Positions 1-8,329 of a stretch of 35,920 nt of DNA are shown piece after piece. The stretch spans positions 1-35,920 of the forward strand of contig CAIYTC010000089.1 of NCBI GenBank assembly GCA_903929005.1, given 5' to 3'. Position numbers and translations under genes: made by a program. Source of the DNA: an uncultured Dehalococcoidia bacterium. GTDB taxonomy: Bacteria; Chloroflexota; Dehalococcoidia; GIF9; UBA5629. The stretch's first letter is position 1. Each line of letters starts with the position of its first letter. The notes below the pieces were generated by a model that saw only the letters and a program-made list of their open reading frames with translations, did no database searches and was not told the origin of the DNA.

Positions 1-57
1 ATAACTGCCGTGCTAAATAGCAGTTACCCTGCAATTGTCGCCGCTTATTTTATTATA

Positions 58-2364
58 CTACTCTTCGGTCACGGTCATTTTGCGCGCCAGTTTCAGCAAT
101 ATGCGCTGTTCGGCCGCCGCGATATTATGCCTGGTACGGTCGATTACATCGGGATTCACCGAGACCGAGGTTATACCCCATTCCACCAGCTTTTCGGCAA
201 AATCAGGGTAGTTGGAGGGCGCCTGTCCGCAGATGGAACAGGTGATGCCCATCTTCTGGGAGGTCTTGACTATTGACTTAATAGACTCCATCACAGCCTT
301 GTCCCTTTCGTCATACAGCGGTGCGCATATTTCGCTGTCCCGGTCCACGCCCAGCACAAGCTGGGTGAGATCATTGGAGCCGATGGATACACCGTGGATG
401 CCCTCCTTAGCATAGTCCTCAAGCCAGTAAACCACGGACGGCACCTCGGCCATGACCCATAGCTGCAAATCGCGGTCATCACTCAAAGGGCTGGCATCGA
501 TGATTTTCTTACAGCGTTGGAATTCCCATAGCGTGCGCACGAAGGGTATCATCAGGTGTAAATTCTTATCCAGTTCCCTGACTTTCTGGATTACTTTCAA
601 TTCAAGCTCGAACAGGTCGGGATTCAAAATGTACCTGTAGCACCCGCGGAAACCTATCATGGGGTTCTGTTCGACGGTTTCATATTTGTCACCGCCACGC
701 AGATTGCGGAATTCATTGGTGCGGAAATCGATAGCCCGGTAAATAATCGGCCTGGGATAAAACGCGCGGGTGAATATGCGCAGTTTCCGTACCATGGCAT
801 CCACAAATTGGTTGCTCTTGCCCTCATCAATCAATTGCCGCGGGTGTATGCCATCGCAGGCATCAATGACCATAAACTCGGCCCTCAGTAGCCCAACGCC
901 GTCAACATCCTCCTTGGCTATCCTCTCAGCTTCATGCGGCATAGCCAGGTTGACATACAGCTTGGTGGCAGTGACAATAGGGGCCGATTTAGCTATTACT
1001 TCTGTTCCCTTGTCTTGAGCCTGCTTGTCCTCTTTCAATCTGCCTTCATAGACAGTGCCGCGGGTTCCATCCACTGTAACGAGCATCTTGTCCTGCAGTA
1101 CCTTGGTGGCATTTCTCGTCCCTACAACACAGGGCAAGCCCATTTCACGGGATACAATAGCGGCGTGGCAGGTCACGCCGCCGCCATCGGTAACAATGGC
1201 AGAAGCCTTCATCATAAGGGGCACCCAATCAGGGGTGGTCATGGCAGCGACCAGCACATCCCCGCTCTCGAATCCTTCATGCTTATCCGGAGAGGCAAGC
1301 ACACGTACCTCTCCACTGCCGCGGCCCGGGCTGGCCCCGAGTCCCCTGATTAATTCCTTGCTATCCTCCTCCTCCGGTTGTTCCGATTCTACCTTTACCG
1401 AACTAATTGGGGTGGTTATCGGCCTGGACTGAAGCATGAAGACTTTATTGCCTTCAATTGCCCATTCAGTATCCTGCGGGCTACCATAATGCTGCTCAAT
1501 TTTCATTCCCAGCCCGGCGATTTGCTGTATTTCCTTGTCTGTAAGCACCTGCTCGTTAGCTTCTTTCTCCGAGAGGTCAACATTCTTATTGCTGCCTTTT
1601 TCATCCCTGATTATCTTAAAGTTTTTATGTGATACCCTGGTGTCCCTGACTTTCATACCCGCTTTATCAATCTCGTAATAATCCGGGGATACCAGTCCCC
1701 CGACCACCACCTCACCAAGTCCGAATGCGCCTTCAATAACCAGGCTATTGAGGTTATTGTTCCTGGGGTTGGCTGTGAACATAACGCCAGCCTTGTCTGA
1801 ATTAACCATTTTCTGCACAACCACAGCTATAACCGGCTCGCCGTAGAATTCTTTTTTGGCACGGTAAGATATCACCCTTGCGCCATACACAGAAGCCCAG
1901 CATTCTTTGACTTTCCGGATCAGGTCATCCCTGCCATGGACATTCAAAAATGTTGCATTCATACCTGCAAAGGAAGCCTGCTCGGAATCTTCCATAGTGG
2001 CCGATGACCTGACCGCTACAAAGGGAGCTTTGACCGAGTCCCTCTTGGCCATTTCATCATACGCCTTTAAGATTTCACTCTTGATAATGGCAGGCATCTC
2101 CGAGCCAATTATCGTCTCCTGTACCTCTTTAGCCTTAGCCTGAAGCGCTGCTGTATCATCCACGTTCAATCCTTCGATAGAGTGGGCAATTTTTTGCGAG
2201 AGCCCGCTTTCCGTTGTAAAAAGCAAGTAGGCCTGTCCCGTGATGACAAATCCCGGAGGTACCGGCAACCCCGCTTTTACCAGCTCTCCCAGATTCGCCC
2301 CCTTGCCGCCGGCTTTATTGACATCAGCTTTACCGAGATCTTCAAACCACTTGACTATTTCCAT
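58..2364 (-). CDS. ppsA: Phosphoenolpyruvate synthase (pyruvate, water dikinase)
   Basis: This enzyme makes phosphoenolpyruvate from pyruvate, ATP and water, the entry step of gluconeogenesis in the cytoplasm. The 768-residue protein has the N-terminal ATP-grasp part (KAGGKGANLGEL near residue 18, VRSSATMEDSEQASFAG near 118), the swivelling phosphohistidine domain (GGGVTCHAAIVSREMG, His400) and the C-terminal PEP-binding barrel with the catalytic Cys712 in the CGQAPS motif. Its length is close to that of E. coli PpsA (about 790). The ATG has an AGGAGG ribosome site at 2371-2376, six bases upstream. It is the last gene of the minus-strand run glgP-pfkA-ppsA, 113 bases after pfkA. Pyruvate phosphate dikinase is the related alternative, but the length and motifs fit PEP synthase better. 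Confidence 0.96.
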   Translation of the reverse strand: MEIVKWFEDLGKADVNKAGGKGANLGELVKAGLPVPPGFVITGQAYLLFTTESGLSQKIAHSIEGLNVDDTAALQAKAKEVQETIIGSEMPAIIKSEILKAYDEMAKRDSVKAPFVAVRSSATMEDSEQASFAGMNATFLNVHGRDDLIRKVKECWASVYGARVISYRAKKEFYGEPVIAVVVQKMVNSDKAGVMFTANPRNNNLNSLVIEGAFGLGEVVVGGLVSPDYYEIDKAGMKVRDTRVSHKNFKIIRDEKGSNKNVDLSEKEANEQVLTDKEIQQIAGLGMKIEQHYGSPQDTEWAIEGNKVFMLQSRPITTPISSVKVESEQPEEEDSKELIRGLGASPGRGSGEVRVLASPDKHEGFESGDVLVAAMTTPDWVPLMMKASAIVTDGGGVTCHAAIVSREMGLPCVVGTRNATKVLQDKMLVTVDGTRGTVYEGRLKEDKQAQDKGTEVIAKSAPIVTATKLYVNLAMPHEAERIAKEDVDGVGLLRAEFMVIDACDGIHPRQLIDEGKSNQFVDAMVRKLRIFTRAFYPRPIIYRAIDFRTNEFRNLRGGDKYETVEQNPMIGFRGCYRYILNPDLFELELKVIQKVRELDKNLHLMIPFVRTLWEFQRCKKIIDASPLSDDRDLQLWVMAEVPSVVYWLEDYAKEGIHGVSIGSNDLTQLVLGVDRDSEICAPLYDERDKAVMESIKSIVKTSQKMGITCSICGQAPSNYPDFAEKLVEWGITSVSVNPDVIDRTRHNIAAAEQRILLKLARKMTVTEE

Positions 2365-2477
2365 GGGTTGCCTCCTCTCGAAGTCTAATAATATATTATG
2401 GCGTGTTAATCGATTTAATTACGCTCTATGCGGCCCGGCAGGAAGATTATGTAAACATCTGTAAATACGGTCCGGCA

Positions 2478-3458
2478 TCACAAGGACAGTATGGGCATGT
2501 ATTTAAGATAACGTTCGTCAATTTCCTTTTTCTTTTCCCAGGTATCCTTAAAGGGCGTATAAACAAGCGCGCCGTTTATCTCGCCTACAGAAGTGCCGTT
2601 CTTCCCGTTGAGCAGGCCTTCGACCGCAGCAATCCCCAGGAAACTGGCCAATATCCTGTCCCTGGCTGTCGGCGAGCCTCCCCTCTGTATATGTCCGAGA
2701 GTGCACAGCCGGCTTTCAACTTTTAAACGCATTTCGACATACTTGGCAATATTAATAGTGCCTTCCATGGTATTGCCTTCAGCAACCACGATTATGCTGC
2801 TCGTTTTTCCCCTCTTGAAACTTTCACGCAAATTCTGGCAAAGGTCTTCTATATCCATTTTTATCTCAGGTATAATGATCTGTTCGGCGCCACCTGCCAA
2901 ACCGACCGTGATAGCCAGAAATCCCGATTTCCTGCCCATAACTTCAACGAAAAAAATCCTTTCAAAGGCGCTGGCAGTATCCCTGATACGGTCAATGGCA
3001 TCCAGGGCAGTATTTACAGCCGTATTAAAACCTATGGTGTAGTCCGTGCCCCAAATATCGTTATCTATGGTGCCGGGCACCCCTATAAAAGCAACATCAC
3101 TTTCCTCGCTCATTGCCGTTGCAGCCCGGAATGATCCATTACCGCCAATTACTATGCAGCCGCCAATTCCCTCAGCTTTGAGAGCATCAATGGCCTTTTT
3201 CCGGCCTTCTACGGTAAACATATCGTTACAGCGGGAGGTTTCCAGGATAGTGCCGCCTTTTTGAATTATATTTGCCACCGACCGCCCGTTAAATTTTTGG
3301 AATTCACCATTGATCAGTCCGGTATACCCCCGGTGGATCCCGGTCACTTCGAGCCCGTTATAAACGGCACTCCGCACAATGGCCCGGATGGCAGCATTCA
3401 TGCCCGGGGCATCACCGCCACTGGTCAGAACGCCTAACTTCTTGAGCTGTTTTTTCAT
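2478..3458 (-). CDS. pfkA: 6-phosphofructokinase, ATP-type, with GGNGS active-site variant
   Basis: Phosphorylates fructose-6-phosphate to fructose-1,6-bisphosphate in glycolysis. At 326 residues it matches bacterial PfkA (about 320). The N-terminal LTSGGDAPGMNAAIR nucleotide loop, the catalytic PGTIDND motif (Asp132) and the MGRKSG substrate loop are all present. The Gly before TIDND, and Gly after the GGN triplet, are those of ATP-dependent rather than pyrophosphate-dependent enzymes. One key position differs: the usual GGDGS reads GGNGS, with Asn107 (codon AAT, 3138-3140) where Asp normally helps to hold Mg-ATP. The start is an ATG with only a poor ribosome site (AGCAGG directly adjacent). 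It lies 79 bases after glgP and is probably co-transcribed with it. The function is well supported; the effect of the Asn is unknown. Confidence 0.94.
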   Translation of the reverse strand: MKKQLKKLGVLTSGGDAPGMNAAIRAIVRSAVYNGLEVTGIHRGYTGLINGEFQKFNGRSVANIIQKGGTILETSRCNDMFTVEGRKKAIDALKAEGIGGCIVIGGNGSFRAATAMSEESDVAFIGVPGTIDNDIWGTDYTIGFNTAVNTALDAIDRIRDTASAFERIFFVEVMGRKSGFLAITVGLAGGAEQIIIPEIKMDIEDLCQNLRESFKRGKTSSIIVVAEGNTMEGTINIAKYVEMRLKVESRLCTLGHIQRGGSPTARDRILASFLGIAAVEGLLNGKNGTSVGEINGALVYTPFKDTWEKKKEIDERYLKYMPILSL

Positions 3459-3537
3459 CCTGCTTATAAATTATCAAATTTACAGGTTAAATACAATGTA
3501 ACCTGGGTGCATTTAAATACAGTAACCATAATAAATT

Positions 3538-5676
3538 TCAGCATTTGCTCTTTACAACGTCCAAGGCCTTCAGATAAAAGCGCTCCGCGTACTCTTTCGT
3601 CATCCGCCTGGTATTAAAAAAGGGTGTATTGGAACGGATTGTCTCCTTCATCATCTTTACCCAGCCTTGAGGTGTGCCCGCGGCATCAATATCATAATAA
3701 AGAGGAATTATCTTGTTTTCCAGCAGGTCGTAAATTGTGTTGGCGGAATTATCGTCCTGTTCTTCCCAGTTCATGCCCTCCTTTTCCTTGACCGCCCACC
3801 CATTGACGCCATTGTACGCTTCGCACCACCAACCATCCAATACGCTCAAATTCAAAACACCGTTCAGCGAGGCCTTCTGTCCGCTTGTACCGCTGGCTTC
3901 CATCAAGAAACGCGGGGTATTCAACCATACATCCACGCCGCGTACAAGGTCGCGGGCCAAATGCATATTATAATCCTCTACAAATGCTATCCGCCCCAGG
4001 AATTGGGGATCCTTAGCCAGGTGATATACCTGCTGGATGAGCCTTTTTCCATCCTCATCATTAGGGTGCGCTTTGCCTGCAAATATGATCTGCACCGGTT
4101 GGAGGTCGAGATTCAATATTTTCTTCAGCCTCTCCATATTCCTGAAAATCAGGGTGGGCCGTTTATAACCTGTAAAACGCCGGCAATACCCGATGGTCAA
4201 GGCCCCGGGGTCCAGTAGCGCACCCATCGCCAGCGGTTGAATAGTCGCCACCTTTTCCTGTGACCACCTCTGGCGTGCCCGTTCCAGGATCGATCCAATT
4301 AGTTTTAGCTTTAGCCATCTATGCGTGTTCCAGATAACGTCATCCGGAATCTTGTGTAAGTTTTCCCAGATTGAAGGCTCATCCTGCCGCTCAATCCAAT
4401 TTTCCCCAAGGTATGTCTTGAATAGCAGGCTGAACTGGGGCGCAATCCAGGTGAGCACATGTACGCCATTGGTTATGGCATCTATCGGTACGCTGTCCTC
4501 AGGAAGATCAGGCCATAATGGATGCCACATCTTCCGGCAAACCTGCCCATGCAGTTGACTAACCCCGTTGCAGTAACCGGCTAACCTCAAGCTAAGCACG
4601 GTCATGTTAAATGAGGATTTATCCGAATCCAGCGTGCCCAGACTCATAAATTTGTCACGGTCAAGGCCGATCTGTCCCCAATAGTTGTGGAAATACTTTT
4701 CAACCAGGTCGACAGAGAATGTATCATTGCCTGCCGGCACCGGGGTATGCGTGGTAAATACCGTAGCCCTCCTGACAGAATCCATCGCGTCCTGCAAGGT
4801 ACTGCCTTTTTCAATCAGTTCACGCATACGCTCCATCATCATAAAGGACGTATGCCCTTCGTTGGCATGCCAGACATCCGGATTTAGACCCAGCGCCCTG
4901 AGTATTTTAACACCCCCCAATCCGATCACCAGCTCCTGTAAAAGACGCATTTCCCGGTCCCCGCCGTATAACCTGGCCGAAAGGCCGCGGTAGGCCTGCG
5001 GATTTTCATCCAGGTTGGTATCCAGCAAATAGAGCGTCACGCGTCCAACGTTGACCCGCCAGGCTGAGATATATATGGAAATACTGTCCAGCGGAACGGT
5101 TACAGTGAGCAATTTGCCGTCAGGTGCTAATACACGGGTAACGGCCACATTATCGAAATCTAATTGATCATATATCTCACTCTGCCACCCGTCCTGCGAT
5201 ATTTTCTGATGAAAATAGCCCTGGGGGTACATCAAGCCAACACCTACAAGCGGTATGCCGAGGTCGCTGATGCCCTTGCAATAATCACCGGCCAGCACAC
5301 CCAACCCGCCTGCATATAGGGGCAGCGAATTATGCACGGCGAATTCCAGCGAAAAATAAGCAATTAAATTTTTGGCCTGTTGCGGATATTGCTTTTCAAA
5401 CCACGTTGTAGGTGACAGTGTGGCTTTCTTATAAGCAGCGAGGCCGGCATCGTATCTACTTAAATAACCCGAATCCTCTGAACTGGCTATCAGTTGATGG
5501 TAGGGGATCCCCTTCAGCAATTCAACCGGATTGTGCTCCGTGGATTTCCACAGTGACCTGTCCAACTTCTTGAACAGTTCCCTGGCGTCCGGATGCCAGC
5601 TCCACCACAGGTTGTAAGCAAGTTCACCAAGCCCTTCGATACGTTGGGGGATTTTTATTTTGTTCAGATAATCCAT
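3538..5676 (-). CDS. glgP: Alpha-glucan (glycogen/maltodextrin) phosphorylase
   Basis: A GT35-family phosphorylase that releases glucose-1-phosphate from alpha-1,4-glucans using pyridoxal phosphate. The 712-residue protein belongs to the shorter alpha-glucan phosphorylase subfamily rather than the 800-residue E. coli MalP/GlgP type. Supporting segments are the N-terminal AYNLWWSWHPDA, the central YAGGLGVLAGDYCKG and HANEGHTSF, and near the C-terminus EASGTSGQKASLNGVLNLS, whose Lys carries the cofactor; many relatives have Met instead of Gln before that Lys. The ATG is preceded by GAGGA at 5684-5688, seven bases away. It is the first gene of a minus-strand cluster with pfkA and ppsA and is divergent from hypBA across 188 bases. 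Its product feeds the adjacent glycolytic genes. Confidence 0.94.
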   Translation of the reverse strand: MDYLNKIKIPQRIEGLGELAYNLWWSWHPDARELFKKLDRSLWKSTEHNPVELLKGIPYHQLIASSEDSGYLSRYDAGLAAYKKATLSPTTWFEKQYPQQAKNLIAYFSLEFAVHNSLPLYAGGLGVLAGDYCKGISDLGIPLVGVGLMYPQGYFHQKISQDGWQSEIYDQLDFDNVAVTRVLAPDGKLLTVTVPLDSISIYISAWRVNVGRVTLYLLDTNLDENPQAYRGLSARLYGGDREMRLLQELVIGLGGVKILRALGLNPDVWHANEGHTSFMMMERMRELIEKGSTLQDAMDSVRRATVFTTHTPVPAGNDTFSVDLVEKYFHNYWGQIGLDRDKFMSLGTLDSDKSSFNMTVLSLRLAGYCNGVSQLHGQVCRKMWHPLWPDLPEDSVPIDAITNGVHVLTWIAPQFSLLFKTYLGENWIERQDEPSIWENLHKIPDDVIWNTHRWLKLKLIGSILERARQRWSQEKVATIQPLAMGALLDPGALTIGYCRRFTGYKRPTLIFRNMERLKKILNLDLQPVQIIFAGKAHPNDEDGKRLIQQVYHLAKDPQFLGRIAFVEDYNMHLARDLVRGVDVWLNTPRFLMEASGTSGQKASLNGVLNLSVLDGWWCEAYNGVNGWAVKEKEGMNWEEQDDNSANTIYDLLENKIIPLYYDIDAAGTPQGWVKMMKETIRSNTPFFNTRRMTKEYAERFYLKALDVVKSKC

Positions 5677-5733
5677 TTAAAAATCCTCATAACCAGAAAA
5701 TCAAACATTTCATTTAATAGGCCCGTGACGCTA

Positions 5734-5763
5734 ATTATAAAGAAATGGCCTTTGACTATACAA
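5734..5763 (-). promoter_or_regulatory. Putative sigma-70 promoter of glgP-pfkA-ppsA
   Basis: On the minus strand there is TTGTAT (5758-5763), an 18-base spacer and a perfect TATAAT (5734-5739), about 58 bases upstream of the glgP start. The -35 matches consensus at only three positions, so the call rests mainly on the -10 box and its location. Confidence 0.42.
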
Positions 5764-5786
5764 GCAGGTGGAAAAAAAAGATTGCT

Positions 5787-5815
5787 TTGCACACAAATAA
5801 TTAAAGCTGTATACT
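5787..5815 (+). promoter_or_regulatory. Putative sigma-70 promoter of hypB-hypA
   Basis: TTGCAC (5787-5792), a 17-base spacer and TATACT (5810-5815) lie about 50 bases upstream of the hypB GTG. Spacing is ideal and the -10 matches five of six consensus bases. It is divergent from the putative glgP promoter. Confidence 0.55.
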
Positions 5816-5864
5816 TGAAAACATAGTTTGCCCTATAACTGAAGCTAATAAGAGGTCCCTGATA

Positions 5865-6536
5865 GTGAAGATAAACGTGATGCAGGATGTGCTGCAGGCA
5901 AACGATAGGATTGCCGCAGACAACAAGCAGCTTTTCCAGAAAAACCGCAACCTGGTGCTCAACCTGATGAGTTCACCCGGAGCGGGCAAGACCTCGCTGT
6001 TAGAAAAAACAGCGGAAAGGCTGGCAGGCAAATTAAGGCTTGGCGTAGTAGTTGGCGATATCGAGACCACCAGGGATGCTGACAGGTTAAGCAAATTTAA
6101 CATTCCGGCCATACAGCTAACGACCGGCACGGCCTGTCATCTCGATGCCAATATGGTCGCCTCAGCTTTGCCTCACCTGCAGCTCGATAAAATAGACATA
6201 CTTGTGGTTGAAAACGTTGGCAACCTGGTTTGCCCGGCCGAATTCGTCATCGGTGAAGATTACAAAATCATGATCCTAAGCGTAACCGAGGGCGATGAAA
6301 AACCGCTCAAGTACCCGCTTATGTTCCATGAATCAGCGCTGCTGCTGATCAATAAGATCGACCTTGTACAATATACTAATTTTAATCTCGAGGAAGCTAA
6401 GGCCAACGCCCGTAGAATAAATCCTGATATCGATATTATTGAGATCTCATGCACCGGGGGCACAGGACTGGACGAATGGATTGTATGGTTGACCGCCCAC
6501 TATCAGAAAAAGCTGGGTGACCTAACCCATGCATGA
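5865..6536 (+). CDS. hypB: Hydrogenase nickel-incorporation GTPase HypB
   Basis: A SIMIBI-class GTPase that drives nickel insertion into the large subunit of [NiFe] hydrogenases, working with HypA. In its 223 residues are the P-loop SSPGAGKTS (about 36-44), GDIETTRDADRL (65-75), the metal-site pair Cys91-His92 in GTACHLDA, VENVGNLVCPAEF with Cys123, and the guanine-specificity motif NKID. It lacks both the N-terminal CxxCGC nickel motif of E. coli HypB and a His-rich stretch. The start is GTG with AGAGG at 5851-5855, nine bases away. The stop overlaps hypA by eight bases, so the two are translationally coupled. No hypC, D, E or F is seen in the window. Its probable client is the hydrogenase about 22 kb downstream. 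Confidence 0.95.
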   Translation: MKINVMQDVLQANDRIAADNKQLFQKNRNLVLNLMSSPGAGKTSLLEKTAERLAGKLRLGVVVGDIETTRDADRLSKFNIPAIQLTTGTACHLDANMVASALPHLQLDKIDILVVENVGNLVCPAEFVIGEDYKIMILSVTEGDEKPLKYPLMFHESALLLINKIDLVQYTNFNLEEAKANARRINPDIDIIEISCTGGTGLDEWIVWLTAHYQKKLGDLTHA

Positions 6537-6870
6537 GATGGGCATAGCCCAGAACATCCTGGACATAGCCCTGAATGCCGCCAACCAGGAAGGGGCAACC
6601 AAAATCACCAGGATTGACCTCATCGCAGGCGAGTTGCGCGGCCTGGTTCCAATGCAGCTTTCTTTTTGCTTCAGCATAGTTGCCAAAGATACTATTGCCA
6701 GCGGTGCTTACCTGAATATTGAAGAGGTACCGGTGACCGGCCACTGTAATGCATGCAACAGCGATTTCCCGGTGGAAGAATACCAGTATCTATGCCCCAA
6801 GTGCGCAAGCACCAAGATCCAGGTCACAGGCGGCACTGAACTCCGCCTAAAAGACATTGAAATAGAATAA
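6529..6870 (+). CDS. hypA: Hydrogenase nickel-incorporation metallochaperone HypA
   Basis: Small nickel and zinc metallochaperone that delivers Ni to apo-hydrogenase together with HypB. The 113-residue length is typical. It begins MHEMGIAQ, with the conserved N-terminal Met-His-Glu whose His2 is a nickel ligand; this fixes the start at 6529 even though it overlaps hypB. The structural zinc site is CNAC (Cys73, Cys76) and CPKC (Cys89, Cys92). Its reading frame overlaps the last eight bases of hypB. No clear terminator follows, and the next gene has its own promoter. Confidence 0.95.
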   Translation: MHEMGIAQNILDIALNAANQEGATKITRIDLIAGELRGLVPMQLSFCFSIVAKDTIASGAYLNIEEVPVTGHCNACNSDFPVEEYQYLCPKCASTKIQVTGGTELRLKDIEIE

Positions 6871-6906
6871 AGAAAACAGCCCGCCTGCCAATACAATTAC
6901 AGCCCG

Positions 6907-6934
6907 TTGATTTATTATTTTTGTGTGTTATAAT
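6907..6934 (+). promoter_or_regulatory. Putative sigma-70 promoter of the acyl-CoA gene cluster
   Basis: TTGATT (6907-6912), a 16-base spacer and a perfect TATAAT (6929-6934) lie in the 174-base gap after hypA. They would give a leader of about 100 bases before the acyl-CoA dehydrogenase ATG. Confidence 0.55.
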
Positions 6935-7044
6935 ATTAACTGACCCGTCAATAAATAGAGAGCCTGTGATGGGTTGCAGTTACAGCAAGTTATTTAATCA
7001 AGTATGTATCTGCCTGTGTTTAATTCAGCTGACTGAGGCTATTT

Positions 7045-8232
7045 ATGAATTTCGAGTTGAACGAAAGACAAAAAATGATTGCCAACTCCGCCAAAGAGCT
7101 CGCCTCCGAGTTCGGCCCTGAATACTGGCGGAAAAAGGATCAACAGGGCGAGTTCGGCGCAGAGTTCTGGAAAGCTTTGTGTGAAGCAGGTTTCTTAGGA
7201 ATAGTTATACCCGAAGAATACGGCGGCTCCGGCAACGGAACCACCGAACTTTTTATAGCGATGGAAGAGTTGGCAGCACACGGCTGCGGCATGGCCGGGG
7301 CATGGTACCTGATTCTCACCGAGGTCTTTGGCGGCCTGTCTATTTTAAGACACGGCACAGCCGAGCAAAAAAGAAAATATCTGCCGGGGATAGCCAGGGG
7401 GGAGCTTGAGTTCTGCATGGCCTTGACCGAACCCGATGCCGGCTCTAACACGCTGAATACGAGGACTTCAGCCCGGAAGGATGGAGGCGCCTGGATTATC
7501 AACGGAAATAAAACCTTTATCAGCGGCGCTGACCGGGCCAGGGGGATGCTTATCGTCGCCCGCACCACACCACCCGAAAAGGCCTCCCGTAAGACGTCCG
7601 GCCTGAGCCTGTTTCTGGCGGACTTGCCGGATAAATCTGTGGAAATCGCCCCCATATCCAAACATGGTATAAACTACTCTCATTCTTGTACCGTCTCATT
7701 TAATGACTTGCGCTTGCCCGCTACCGCGCTCATACCGCCTGAGGACGGCGGCTGGAATATGGTGCTTGACACTCTAAACCCCGAGCGCATGAGTTTCTCT
7801 GCTGTGGGAGTGGGCATCGCCAGGCTTGCCATCAGTAAAGCCGTGGAGTATGCACGGGAAAGGAAGGTCTTCGGCAAGAACCCCATCGGAGGCTATCAAT
7901 CACTGCAGTTCCCCCTGGCAGAAGCCTACGCCAGCCTGGAAGCGGCACGCCTGTTGAACTTCAAAGCCGCGGATTTGTTTGACCGTGGGGCCGCTGCAGC
8001 AGAGGTAGGAGCGGCCGGCAATATGGCCAAGGCGGTAGTAGTGGAAAACGCTACCAAGGCTGTATATTGGGCCATGCAGGTTTTCGGCGGCTATGCATAT
8101 AGCCGCGACTACGACGTAGAGAGATGGTGGCGCGAGGTAAATATTATGCGGTTAGCGCCCATAACTCAACAGATGACCCTGGCATATATAGGGGAGAGAG
8201 TACTGGGACTCCCCAAAAGCTATGTTACCTGA
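7045..8232 (+). CDS. Acyl-CoA dehydrogenase family protein
   Basis: A FAD-dependent enzyme that introduces a 2,3 double bond into an acyl-CoA and passes electrons to an electron-transfer flavoprotein; the substrate cannot be told from sequence. The 395-residue protein has the three-part fold: helical N-terminus (GFLGIVIPEEYGGSG near 50), middle beta domain (ALTEPDAGSN near 126, INGNKTFISGA near 152) and helical C-terminus (ARERKVFGKNPIGGYQSLQF, FGGYAYSRDYDVERWWRE). The usual C-terminal catalytic Glu of the EGT motif is replaced by Ala371 in LAPIT. A Glu247 occurs in LNPERMSF, where isovaleryl-type and long-chain enzymes carry their base, so it may still be active. GAGG at 7035-7038 sits six bases before the ATG. 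It leads the cluster with the thiolase-like and DUF35 genes. Confidence 0.92.
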   Translation: MNFELNERQKMIANSAKELASEFGPEYWRKKDQQGEFGAEFWKALCEAGFLGIVIPEEYGGSGNGTTELFIAMEELAAHGCGMAGAWYLILTEVFGGLSILRHGTAEQKRKYLPGIARGELEFCMALTEPDAGSNTLNTRTSARKDGGAWIINGNKTFISGADRARGMLIVARTTPPEKASRKTSGLSLFLADLPDKSVEIAPISKHGINYSHSCTVSFNDLRLPATALIPPEDGGWNMVLDTLNPERMSFSAVGVGIARLAISKAVEYARERKVFGKNPIGGYQSLQFPLAEAYASLEAARLLNFKAADLFDRGAAAAEVGAAGNMAKAVVVENATKAVYWAMQVFGGYAYSRDYDVERWWREVNIMRLAPITQQMTLAYIGERVLGLPKSYVT

Positions 8233-8329
8233 CACTTATGCCAGGCTTAACCGGCTGCTTTTACCAGGCATTTATATAGCTATGCGGATCAAATAAGTTA
8301 ACTAATTTTTAATTGAGGAGGTATCCAAT

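Noticed and set aside
934-1353. 139-codon plus-strand frame opposite ppsA
   Set aside because: It lies wholly within the well-supported ppsA gene on the other strand and shows no domain.
3483-3505. CAGGTTA/TAACCTG inverted repeat between glgP and pfkA as a terminator
   Set aside because: The stem is only 7 bp, has no T-run on the minus strand, and the genes appear co-transcribed.
6921-7121. 66-codon plus-strand frame spanning the acyl-CoA dehydrogenase start
   Set aside because: It overlaps the promoter and the start of the true gene in another frame and has no family features.
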